A stretch of DNA of 64,000 nucleotides from Sinorhizobium shofinae (GTDB lineage: Bacteria > Pseudomonadota > Alphaproteobacteria > Rhizobiales > Rhizobiaceae): assembly GCA_001704765.1 (NCBI GenBank), contig MBFK01000126.1:62001-126000 (forward strand). The letters are read 5' to 3'. The notes below the pieces were generated by a model. That model was not told the origin of the DNA and made no database searches. It saw only the letters and a program-made list of their open reading frames with translations. Made by a program: the position numbers and the translations under genes. This document shows, one piece after another, positions 56,041 to 64,000 of this stretch. The first letter of the stretch is position 1. Every line of letters begins with the position of its first letter.

Positions 56041-56922
56041 ATGACCACGACGACAGCAGCAGCACCTCTGATCAGCAAACGAGCGGTCATCGATTGGCTC
56101 GGCATAGCGCCCTTCGCGATTTTCGCGCTCATGTTCCTCATCGTTCCGACGCTCTATCTCGTCACCGGCGCCTTTCTGACGCCCGAGGGTGCGTTCACCT
56201 TCAAGAACCTCGCCGATCTCTTCACGCCGTCGATCATGAGCGCCTACTGGATCTCGATCCGTGTGTCGGTCGCCTCCTCGCTAGGCGGCGCGCTGATCGG
56301 CTTCTTCCTCGCCTGGGCGATCGTGCTCGGCGGCGTACCGAACTGGATCCGGTCCGGCCTGCTGACCTTTTCCGGAGTCGCCTCGAATTTCGCCGGCGTA
56401 CCGCTGGCCTTCGCCTTCCTGTCGACGCTCGGCCGCACCGGCCTCGTTACCGTCTTTCTGCGTGACTGGTTCGGTTTCAATCTCTACGGAACCGGCTTCA
56501 ATCTCTTAAGCTTCTTCGGTCTGACCATCACCTATATGTATTTCCAGATCCCGCTGATGGTGTTGATCCTGACGCCGGCGCTGGACGGACTGAAGAAAGA
56601 GTGGCGCGAGGCCGCAGAAATCCTCGGCGCCTCCACCTGGCAGTATTGGCGCATGGTGGCGCTGCCGATCCTCTGGCCGAGCCTGCTCGGCACGACGCTG
56701 CTGCTTTTCGCCAATGCCTTCGGCGCCATCGCCACCGCCTATGCGCTGACCGGCAGTTCGCTCAACATCGTGCCCATCCTGCTCTACGCGCAGATCCGCG
56801 GCGACGTGCTGCACAATCCGAACCTCGGCTATGCGCTGGCGCTCGGCATGATCGTCATCACCGGCATTTCCAACATTCTCTATATCTGGCTGCGGATGCG
56901 CGCCGAACGGTGGCAGAAATGA
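56041..56922 (+). CDS. ABC transporter permease (first subunit)
   Basis: The 293-residue protein has six membrane helices, beginning WLGIAPFAIFALMFLIVPTL. The cytoplasmic EAA loop reads LKKEWREAAEILGASTWQYW and then RMVALPILWPSL. Together with the next gene it forms the channel of the importer. The two permease genes overlap by four bases. Confidence 0.95.
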   Translation: MTTTTAAAPLISKRAVIDWLGIAPFAIFALMFLIVPTLYLVTGAFLTPEGAFTFKNLADLFTPSIMSAYWISIRVSVASSLGGALIGFFLAWAIVLGGVPNWIRSGLLTFSGVASNFAGVPLAFAFLSTLGRTGLVTVFLRDWFGFNLYGTGFNLLSFFGLTITYMYFQIPLMVLILTPALDGLKKEWREAAEILGASTWQYWRMVALPILWPSLLGTTLLLFANAFGAIATAYALTGSSLNIVPILLYAQIRGDVLHNPNLGYALALGMIVITGISNILYIWLRMRAERWQK

Positions 56923-57707
56923 AAGCACAACGCCTCGGCGCCTGGATCGCCATCGCCATCGGAGCGAGCTATTTCATCATTCCGCTGCTCGGCACACTGG
57001 AATTCTCGCTGCGCATGCGTCGCGGCGCCTACTCGTTCGACGCCTATCAGTCGGTTTTCTCAGATATCCAGTTTCGCGAGACCTTCGGCTATTCGATGCT
57101 GATGGCCGTGTTGACGATCATCTTCGGCATGCTGCTCGTGGTGCCGACGGCCTACTGGGTCCGGCTGCGCCTGCCGCAGGTCCGTCCGGTGGTCGAATTC
57201 GTGACCCTCCTGCCGCTCGTCATTCCGGCGATCGTCATCGTCTTCGGTTATCTGCGGCTCTACAATTCCTCGTCGATCCTGCCGCTCACCGGCTCGACCT
57301 CCGGCACCAACACGCTGCTGATGTTCTCCTACATGACCCTGTCGCTTCCCTACATGTACCGTGCCGTCGATACCGCCATGCGGGCCATCGACGTCAGGAC
57401 GCTGACGGAGGCCGCGGAAAGCCTCGGTGCCAAGTGGCCGACGATCCTCTTCCGCTGCATCTTCCCGAATGTGATGAGCGGCGTGCTTTCCGGCGCCTTC
57501 ATCACCTTCGCGATCGTGATGGGCGAATTCACCATGGCGGCGCTGCTCAACCGGCCGGCATTCGGGCCTTATCTGCAGCTCGTCGGCGCCAACAAGGCCT
57601 ATGAGCCCTCGGCGCTCGCCGTCATCGCCTTTGCCATCACCTGGCTCAGCATGGGGCTGATCCAGCTCGTCTCCCGCTTCCAGAAATCCGTTTCGCCCAA
57701 GGCTTGA
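56919..57707 (+). CDS. ABC transporter permease (second subunit)
   Basis: The ATG overlaps the stop of the first permease (ATGA). The 262 residues form six helices, starting MKAQRLGAWIAIAIGASYFI. The EAA loop contains LTEAAESLGAKWPTILFRCI. It is of the PotC/ThiP-type binding-protein-dependent family. The ATPase gene begins four bases after it. Confidence 0.95.
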   Translation: MKAQRLGAWIAIAIGASYFIIPLLGTLEFSLRMRRGAYSFDAYQSVFSDIQFRETFGYSMLMAVLTIIFGMLLVVPTAYWVRLRLPQVRPVVEFVTLLPLVIPAIVIVFGYLRLYNSSSILPLTGSTSGTNTLLMFSYMTLSLPYMYRAVDTAMRAIDVRTLTEAAESLGAKWPTILFRCIFPNVMSGVLSGAFITFAIVMGEFTMAALLNRPAFGPYLQLVGANKAYEPSALAVIAFAITWLSMGLIQLVSRFQKSVSPKA

Positions 57708-57711
57708 TCAC

Positions 57712-58773
57712 ATGGCATTCCTGAAATTGACGAATATCCAGAAATCCTTCGGCCCGGTTCAGGTCGTGCATAATTTCGACATGGGCATAAGCAAGGGCGA
57801 GTTCGTTTCCTTTCTCGGCCCGTCCGGCTGCGGCAAGACCACAGTCCTGCGCATGATCGCCGGCTTCGAGACGCCGTCCGGCGGCTCGATCGTCATCGAC
57901 GGCAAGGACCAGGGCACCCTGAAGCCGAACCAGCGCAACATCGGCATGGTCTTCCAGGCCTATGCGCTTTTCCCGAACATGAACGTGCATGACAACGTCG
58001 CCTTCGGCCTGAAGGTCGCCGGCGCCTCCAAGGCGGATATTGATACACGGGTGAAGCAGATGCTCGGGCTCATCAAGCTCGGGCATCTGGCGGACCGCTT
58101 CCCCTATCAATTGTCCGGCGGCCAGCAGCAGCGTGTGGCGCTTGCCCGCGCGCTTGCCGTCAAGCCGCAAGTGCTGCTGCTCGACGAGCCGCTTTCGGCG
58201 CTCGATGCGAAAATCCGCATCTCGCTGCGCGAAGAGATCCGGCAGATCCAGCAGCAGCTCGGCATCACCACGGTGTTCGTGACCCACGACCAGGAGGAGG
58301 CGCTGTCGATCTCCGACCGGATCGTCGTCATGAATGCCGGACGCGCCGACCAGATCGGTACCCCCTTCGAGATCTACAATACGCCGGCGACCCGATTCGT
58401 CGCCTCCTTCGTCGGTACGCTCAATATCATCGAAGCGAAGGTTATCGACCCGGCGGCCGGCTCCGTCACCATCGGCGGCCAGCCGGTTTCGCTGAAGGAA
58501 CCGATCGCCAGCCTGAAGGGCGGCGACAGCATCTCGCTGGCGCTCCGACCGGAAGCGGGCTCGATCGCCGACGGGTCCAGGGGCGATACCGCGCTTCCGG
58601 GCGAAGTTGTCTCTACAAGCTTCCTGGGCTCGGTCATCCGTACAAAGCTTCGCGTCGGCAGCGACGTCATCTCCTTCGACATGTTCAACAATCCAGGCAC
58701 CGTCCCACCGGTTGCCGGCGAGAATGTCACGCTCCGTTTCGCCGCCAAGGACCTGCTGGTCATTCGGGAATAG
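57712..58773 (+). CDS. ABC transporter ATP-binding protein
   Basis: This 353-residue ATPase powers the importer. It has Walker A GPSGCGKTT near 37, the Q-loop VFQAYALFPNMNV, the signature LSGGQQQRVALARALAV, Walker B LLLDEPLSALD and the H-loop VTHDQEEAL. A C-terminal TOBE domain (LALRPEAGSI) indicates the PotA/MalK group. It is the last gene of the four-gene importer. Confidence 0.97.
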   Translation: MAFLKLTNIQKSFGPVQVVHNFDMGISKGEFVSFLGPSGCGKTTVLRMIAGFETPSGGSIVIDGKDQGTLKPNQRNIGMVFQAYALFPNMNVHDNVAFGLKVAGASKADIDTRVKQMLGLIKLGHLADRFPYQLSGGQQQRVALARALAVKPQVLLLDEPLSALDAKIRISLREEIRQIQQQLGITTVFVTHDQEEALSISDRIVVMNAGRADQIGTPFEIYNTPATRFVASFVGTLNIIEAKVIDPAAGSVTIGGQPVSLKEPIASLKGGDSISLALRPEAGSIADGSRGDTALPGEVVSTSFLGSVIRTKLRVGSDVISFDMFNNPGTVPPVAGENVTLRFAAKDLLVIRE

Positions 58774-58858
58774 CCCGGCTTCCGGAATGAACTGTCGCGG
58801 CCGGGACAATGCACAGAAAAATCTGTCGTGATTTCTCGCTTTTTCGTCGTTGCGCACG

Positions 58859-58887
58859 TTTGACCGGCGCCGACCTCTCTGTATAGT
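58859..58887 (+). promoter_or_regulatory. Promoter of the ribH2 riboswitch transcript
   Basis: TTTGAC and TATAGT are 17 bp apart (TTGACC with a 16-bp spacer is the same site). The predicted start, near 58894, falls at the first base of the FMN riboswitch. Confidence 0.7.
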
Positions 58888-58894
58888 CGCAAGC

Positions 58895-59620
<726 letters not shown>

Positions 59621-59643
59621 CGGACTTTCGCTTGATCTGAAAA

Positions 59644-59679
59644 GGAGGGCGCCAGCCGCGAGGCCCGCCCTCCCTCTTT
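59644..59679 (+). terminator. Probable terminator after ribH2
   Basis: GGAGGGCG and CGCCCTCC form an 8-bp stem with a 14-nt loop, followed by CTCTTTG. The T-run is short. Confidence 0.55.
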
Positions 59680-59752
59680 GCACTCACGATCGCGAACGAC
59701 GACCGGCGAAGGGCCAAGTTTGGCCGAGATTCTTGATGGAGAGCGACAGCGG

Positions 59753-60079
59753 TCACTTCGGCGGTAGCGAGAGCACAAAGCCGAGCGCCGCATCCAGCAA
59801 GCGTCTCCTCAGGGCGTCGTGGCCATATGCCTCGGCGCCTGCACGCACCCAGCCATGCATTCGACGCTCGCCCATGACCATCGGGGCAATGCCCGGTAGC
59901 GCCAGTGCCCAGCCGTCATTGCCTTTGCCAAGCCTCACCAGCATCCCGTCTTCCCGCGCGCCGGAGACGAGATTGCCGTTCACGAGAAAAGCCAAGCCGC
60001 CGAACATCGGCTTTTCGGAAAGTCTCGGCCGCTCGCCGAGTTCCTGCCTGATCAATTCTTCAAGTCCCATATCGCGCAT
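59753..60079 (-). CDS. TfoX/Sxy N-terminal domain protein
   Basis: The 108-residue protein reads EELIRQELGERPRLSEKPMF then GGLAFLVNGNLVSGAREDGM. This is the TfoX N-terminal fold with its conserved MFGGLAFL motif. In Gammaproteobacteria the domain is part of competence regulators, but stand-alone forms are common in rhizobia and their role is unknown. The ATG at 60079 has AAGGAAA upstream; a GTG at 60094 is less likely. Confidence 0.9.
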   Translation of the reverse strand: MRDMGLEELIRQELGERPRLSEKPMFGGLAFLVNGNLVSGAREDGMLVRLGKGNDGWALALPGIAPMVMGERRMHGWVRAGAEAYGHDALRRRLLDAALGFVLSLPPK

Positions 60080-60208
60080 GGATTTTTCCTTCACTCTCTT
60101 CCGGCCAAGGCCGCGCCTGGATGATTCACTTTCCGACGAACCGGCGATAGGTCACTGATTCGATTCGCGGAAACGGCCTCTGCTCAATCGCTCTCTGAAG
60201 TCGTTGAA

Positions 60209-61180
60209 TCAGCTCTTGAGCTTCAGTCTCCGCCGTGTCTCGCTGGGGCTCTCACGATAATGGGCGCGGTAGCTGCGCGAAAACGACGACGAGGAGTTGA
60301 AGCCAGAAATCGCCGCGATATCGGCAAACTCCATTCGCGTCTCGATCACCTTGCGCCGGGCCGCATTGAGGCGTAGCGCCAGGTAGTGTTCATGCGGGAC
60401 CACCCCCATGGTGTCCTTGAAGAGGTCCTGCAGATGCCGGGCGCTAACCCCCACCCGCCGCGCCAGCTTGGCAAGCGTCAACGGGGCCTCGACCGTCTCC
60501 TCCATCAGCTTGACCGCCGCGCCGACCCGGCCATCGAGAATGCGCATGTTGCCGATCGCCGGCATCTGCAGGAGGTCACCGCGCGTGCGCTCCTGCTCAT
60601 AGATGAAGAGGCGTGACACCTCGAGCGCCAGCGAATAGCCGTGGGCGCGGCGGATCAGTTCCAGCATGAGGTCGAGCGTCGGCAGCGAGCCGCCGGTGGT
60701 AATGCGCTTGCCATCGATGACGAAACGCTCGCGAACCATGCTCACCTGCGGATAGGCGGTGGCAAAATCCTCGAAGTCTTCCCAGTGGGTCGTGGCGGAA
60801 AAATTGTCGAGCAAGCTGGTCTCGGCGAGCAACCACGAGCCGGATTCGATCCCCGCCATCGCCTCCCGGTGCCGCGCTGTCTGTGACAGCAGCATCTTGA
60901 GCTGGGAGGTGGCGCTGCGCTGCCAATTGTAGCTCGACAGCACGAAGAGCGGCGCCGTCTCGCGCTGCGGCCGGAAGGGGCCGGACACCGGAATCGGGAT
61001 GCCGCTTTTCGTCTCGATCGCTTCGCCGTCCGGGCTGAACATCGTCCAGTTGTAAAGCGTGCGTCCGGCGATGCGGTTGGCGGCACGCAGCGGCTCGACG
61101 ACGGAGGCGACAAGAATGAGATTGGTCTCCGGCAGGATCAGTAAATCGATATGCTGCGCCTGCGAAACGCTGCCGTCCAT
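60209..61180 (-). CDS. GlxA-family AraC-type regulator, probable carnitine regulator (CdhR-like)
   Basis: The 323-residue protein has a DJ-1/PfpI-like N-terminal domain (HIDLLILPETNLILVASVVE, with IESGSWLLAETSLLDNFSAT at the nucleophile-elbow position) and a C-terminal AraC DNA-binding domain (LAKLARRVGVSARHLQDLF, ADIAAISGFNSSSSFSRSYR). It is divergent from the carnitine genes. In Pseudomonas the related GlxA-type activator CdhR controls carnitine use, so it is the natural candidate here. Confidence 0.9.
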   Translation of the reverse strand: MDGSVSQAQHIDLLILPETNLILVASVVEPLRAANRIAGRTLYNWTMFSPDGEAIETKSGIPIPVSGPFRPQRETAPLFVLSSYNWQRSATSQLKMLLSQTARHREAMAGIESGSWLLAETSLLDNFSATTHWEDFEDFATAYPQVSMVRERFVIDGKRITTGGSLPTLDLMLELIRRAHGYSLALEVSRLFIYEQERTRGDLLQMPAIGNMRILDGRVGAAVKLMEETVEAPLTLAKLARRVGVSARHLQDLFKDTMGVVPHEHYLALRLNAARRKVIETRMEFADIAAISGFNSSSSFSRSYRAHYRESPSETRRRLKLKS

Positions 61181-61290
61181 GGCGAAACTTCCTCCCACTG
61201 CTGCCGATAATGTATAGGATCGTTCCACTTATGGAAAGCAGTGTCGCCTTTTCTGGCTCGTAATGAGCTCAACGAAAAGGGGAGACAGCC

Positions 61291-62193
61291 ATGCCGCTCA
61301 GCATGAACCGCGAGGTATTCATCACCTGCGCCGTGACGGGTTCTGGAGACACCGTTTCAAAGTCGAGCCATGTTCCGGTGACTCCGAAACAGATCGCCGA
61401 CGCGGCGATCGAAGCCGCCAAGGCGGGTGCCGCTATCGCTCATTGCCATGTCCGTGATCCGGAAACCGGCGCACCGGCCCGCCGACTTGACCTCTATCGG
61501 GAGGTGACCGACCGTATTCGTTCTGCCGATGTCGACGTGGTCCTCAATTTGACCGCCGGGATGGGCGGCGATCTCGTCTTCGGCAATGTCGAAAGCCCCT
61601 TCCCGGTCAATGAGAAAGGCACCGACATGGCCGGCGCCACCGAGCGTGTCGCCCATGTCGCCGAATGCCGTCCTGAGATCTGCACGCTCGACTGCGGCAC
61701 GATGAACTTCTCGCTCGGCGACTACGTCATGACCAACACTCCGTCGATGCTGCGCGAGATGGCGCGTCAGATGACCGCACTCGGTGTCCGCCCCGAGATC
61801 GAGGCCTTCGACACCGGCCATCTCTGGTTCGCCAAGCAGCTTGTCGAGGAAGGGCTTATCGAGGACCCGGTGCTGATCCAGCTCTGCATGGGCATTCCGT
61901 GGGGCGCGCCCGACGATCTCAACACCTTCATGGCGATGGTCAACAACGTGCCGTCGAACTGGACCTTCTCGGCCTTTTCGATCGGCCGCAATGCGCTGGC
62001 CTATCCGGCGGCAGCCATCCTCGCCGGCGGCAATGTCCGTGTCGGCCTGGAGGACAACCTCTATGTCGGCAAGGGTCAGCTCGCGACGAACGGCCAGTTG
62101 GTCGAAAAGGCAGTCTCCGTCATCGAGGGCATGGGCGCCAAGATCATCGGGCCGGAAGAGGTGCGTGAGAAGCTGAGGCTGACGAAGCGGTAA
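61291..62193 (+). CDS. 3-dehydrocarnitine cleavage enzyme (BKACE family, CdhC-like)
   Basis: BKACE enzymes cleave beta-keto acids with acetyl-CoA. The 300-residue protein has EVFITCAVTGSGDTVSKSSH with the zinc-proximal start, AIAHCHVRDPETGAPARRLD (metal histidines) and LDCGTMNFSLGDYVMTN. The companion is a carnitine dehydrogenase, so its likely reaction is 3-dehydrocarnitine plus acetyl-CoA to betainyl-CoA plus acetoacetate, as for Pseudomonas CdhC. The ATG at 61303 is an alternative start. A repeat follows the stop. Confidence 0.9.
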   Translation: MPLSMNREVFITCAVTGSGDTVSKSSHVPVTPKQIADAAIEAAKAGAAIAHCHVRDPETGAPARRLDLYREVTDRIRSADVDVVLNLTAGMGGDLVFGNVESPFPVNEKGTDMAGATERVAHVAECRPEICTLDCGTMNFSLGDYVMTNTPSMLREMARQMTALGVRPEIEAFDTGHLWFAKQLVEEGLIEDPVLIQLCMGIPWGAPDDLNTFMAMVNNVPSNWTFSAFSIGRNALAYPAAAILAGGNVRVGLEDNLYVGKGQLATNGQLVEKAVSVIEGMGAKIIGPEEVREKLRLTKR

Positions 62194-62198
62194 CAAGA

Positions 62199-62397
62199 CC
62201 CCTCCCAGCCCTCCTCACAAGGGGGAGGACTTAACGTGCGGCCCCGCCGAACTCCGAACGAAACGTCTGGTTTCGTGGAGATGTCCGCTTCAAGGCCAAC
62301 CGGCGCGGAGGAGAGCCGCCGGAGAGGGACGTAGAGGATCCGGAGCCCCCCAACCCTCCCTCCTTGTGGGGAGGGTGGCCCGAAGGGCCGGGAGAGG
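62199..62397. repeat. GC-rich interspersed element between the two carnitine genes
   Basis: It starts CCCCTCCCAGCCCTCCTC then ACAAGGGGGAGG, and its right end, reversed, reads CCTCTCCCGGCCC with CCCTCCCCACAAGGAGGG. The end style matches the element at 49589-49727. It fills almost all of the 233-bp gap inside the probable operon and leaves only the ribosome site of the next gene. Confidence 0.6.
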
Positions 62398-62426
62398 TTC
62401 CGACGCAACAGTTGGATGGAGAGGGA

Positions 62427-63917
62427 ATGAGCACCATCACCAAGGCCGCCTGTATCGGCGGCGGCGTCATCGGCGGGGCCTGGGCGGCGCGCTTCGCGCT
62501 CGCCGGCATCGACGTCAACATCTTCGATCCACATCCGGAGGCCGAGCGCATCATTGGCGAGGTCATGGCCAATGCTGAGAAGGCCTATGCCATGCTGACC
62601 ATGGCGCCGCTGCCGCCGCGCGGCAAACTCACCTTCTGCAAGAGCATCCAGGAAGCCGTTCAGGACGTCGACTGGATTCAGGAAAGCGTCCCGGAACGAC
62701 TGCCGCTGAAGCGCGGCGTCATCACCGAGATCGACGCCTCCGCCCGCCCCGAGGCGCTGATCGGCTCCTCCACCTCCGGCCTGCTGCCGTCCGAGCTGCA
62801 GGCCGAGATGAAGCATCCCGAACGTATGTTCGTGGCCCACCCCTATAATCCGGTTTATCTGCTGCCGCTGGTGGAGCTCGTCGGCGGCAAGAGGACCTCG
62901 CCGGAGACGATCAAGCGCGCCGAGGAAGCCGTTGCCGAAATCGGCATGAAAGGCGTTGTCATTGCCAAGGAGATCGAGGCCTTTGTCGGCGACCGGCTGC
63001 TGGAGGCGCTCTGGCGTGAAGCGCTCTGGCTGATCCAGGACGATATCTGCGATACCCAGACGCTCGACGACGTCATGCGCTACTCCTTCGGCATGCGCTG
63101 GGCGCAGATGGGTCTCTTCGAGACCTATCGTATCGCCGGCGGCGAAGCCGGCATGCGCCACTTCCTAGCCCAGTTCGGCCCCTGCCTCAAATGGCCCTGG
63201 ACGAAGTTCACCGATGTCGTCGATCTCGACGATGCGCTCGTCGAAAAGATCGGCGCGCAATCGGACGCCCAGGCCGCCGGCCGCTCGATCCGTGAGCTCG
63301 AGCGCATCCGCGACGAAAACCTCGTCGGCATCATGCATGCGCTGAAAGCCAGCGACGGCGGCAAGGGTTGGGGTGCCGGCCAGTTGCTCGCCGACTTCGA
63401 GAAGCGGCTCTGGGCGAAGGGCGGCAACCAGTCGAGGACCTATGACGCTTCCGGGCCGCTGCGCCTCGTCGAGACCAAGGTCAATGCCGCCTGGGTCGAC
63501 TACAACGGCCACATGACCGAGCACCGCTATCTGCAGCTCTTCGGCGACACCTCCGATGCTCTGTTGCGGCTGATCGGCGTCGACTTCGCCTATGTCGAAG
63601 CGGGCCACAGCTACTACACGGTCGAGACGCATATCCGTCATCTCGGCGAGGCCAAACTCGGCCAGGAGCTCTATACGACACTGCAAATTCTCGCCTCCGA
63701 CGAGAAGAGGATACACTTCTTCACGAGGATCCATGACGCTGCCTCTGGTGATGTTATCGCGACCGCCGAGCAAATGATGCTGCATGTCGATGCGAAGGCC
63801 GGCAAGTCGGTGGCGGCGCCGGCCGAGGTGTTGGAGAAGCTGAAGCCAATCGCGGCAGGCCACGCGACGCTTGCAGCACCGGAAGGCGCCGGGCGGCACG
63901 TCGGGCAGAAACGCTGA
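62427..63917 (+). CDS. L-carnitine dehydrogenase fused to a betainyl-CoA thioesterase
   Basis: The 496-residue protein joins a 3-hydroxyacyl-CoA dehydrogenase-type domain (NAD loop CIGGGVIGGAWAARFALAGI at 9-28, then FVAHPYNPVYLLPLVELVGG) to a hotdog thioesterase domain from about residue 345 (VNAAWVDYNGHMTEHRYLQL). The first half oxidises L-carnitine to 3-dehydrocarnitine. The second would hydrolyse the betainyl-CoA made by the upstream enzyme to glycine betaine. Two-domain carnitine dehydrogenases are known from Rhizobium. GGAGAGGGA stands before the ATG. Confidence 0.93.
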   Translation: MSTITKAACIGGGVIGGAWAARFALAGIDVNIFDPHPEAERIIGEVMANAEKAYAMLTMAPLPPRGKLTFCKSIQEAVQDVDWIQESVPERLPLKRGVITEIDASARPEALIGSSTSGLLPSELQAEMKHPERMFVAHPYNPVYLLPLVELVGGKRTSPETIKRAEEAVAEIGMKGVVIAKEIEAFVGDRLLEALWREALWLIQDDICDTQTLDDVMRYSFGMRWAQMGLFETYRIAGGEAGMRHFLAQFGPCLKWPWTKFTDVVDLDDALVEKIGAQSDAQAAGRSIRELERIRDENLVGIMHALKASDGGKGWGAGQLLADFEKRLWAKGGNQSRTYDASGPLRLVETKVNAAWVDYNGHMTEHRYLQLFGDTSDALLRLIGVDFAYVEAGHSYYTVETHIRHLGEAKLGQELYTTLQILASDEKRIHFFTRIHDAASGDVIATAEQMMLHVDAKAGKSVAAPAEVLEKLKPIAAGHATLAAPEGAGRHVGQKR

Positions 63918-64000
63918 GGTGACAAGCGTCCTGCTGCCAACGGCGGGGGGTCAGGGTGGGGGCAAATCGCCAGCATGCAGCGGGCCGATGGGGAGATCGG
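63918..64000. other. GC-rich 3' spacer at the window edge
   Basis: It contains GGGGGGTCAGGGTGGGGGCAA, whose reverse reads like the start of another C-rich interspersed repeat (CCCCCACCCTGACCCCC). The window ends inside it. No gene is seen. Confidence 0.45.

Overview
The window is a high-GC alphaproteobacterial chromosome segment, almost certainly from Sinorhizobium/Ensifer (Rhizobiaceae). The basis is the division and cell wall (dcw) cluster in the rhizobial order ftsW-murG-murC-murB-ddl-ftsQ-ftsA-ftsZ, the btaA-btaB betaine lipid genes, an FMN riboswitch in front of a RibH2-type lumazine synthase, a carnitine dehydrogenase fused to a thioesterase, and interspersed palindromic repeats of rhizobial type. 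I see no phage, insertion sequence, CRISPR array, tRNA or rRNA. The calls come from reading protein and nucleotide motifs; no database was searched.

Region 1 (1-18,321, minus strand) is a complete dcw cluster read from right to left: mraZ, rsmH, ftsL-like, ftsI, murE, murF, mraY, murD, ftsW, murG, murC, murB, ddl, ftsQ, ftsA, and the first 146 codons of ftsZ, which runs off the window. Its promoter overlaps four MraZ boxes at exact 10-bp spacing. A terminator after murB and TTAACCA/GANTC sites before ddl suggest that ddl-ftsQ-ftsA-ftsZ is a separately controlled unit. RNase P RNA lies just upstream of the cluster.

Region 2 (19-32.5 kb) has a frameshifted FAD oxidoreductase, several peptidoglycan-cleaving enzymes (two SLT-type transglycosylases, an amidase, a GH25 lysozyme, an MltB-type transglycosylase), a PPi-dependent phosphofructokinase, a serine hydrolase, btaAB and a frameshifted EamA transporter. 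Region 3 (32.5-46 kb) has a 25-residue membrane microprotein, an ArsR-methyltransferase fusion with metF, ettA, a decayed RNase T2 gene, a lysophospholipase-like hydrolase, a ThDP enzyme, a 68-residue protein between inverted repeats, an epimerase-like protein, an L,D-transpeptidase and an amine-type FAD oxidoreductase.

Region 4 (46-59 kb) has an orphan ParA ATPase, then a minus-strand catabolic cluster (formylglutamate amidohydrolase-like enzyme, amino acid permease, glutamine synthetase-like ligase, aldehyde dehydrogenase, iron alcohol dehydrogenase). It is divergent from an RpiR regulator and a four-gene ABC importer. Region 5 (59-64 kb) has the FMN riboswitch with ribH2, a TfoX-like protein, and an L-carnitine to glycine betaine cluster with a divergent GlxA-type regulator.

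At least five genes are broken or are remnants (FAD oxidoreductase, LysE, EamA, RNase T2, cupin). Most of the window is ordinary core chromosome. The freshest observations are the microprotein unit, the palindrome before the ArsR-methyltransferase/metF pair, the MraZ operator geometry, the repeats around the 68-residue gene, and GC-rich repeats placed inside two catabolic operons. I did not find a convincing new multi-gene system.
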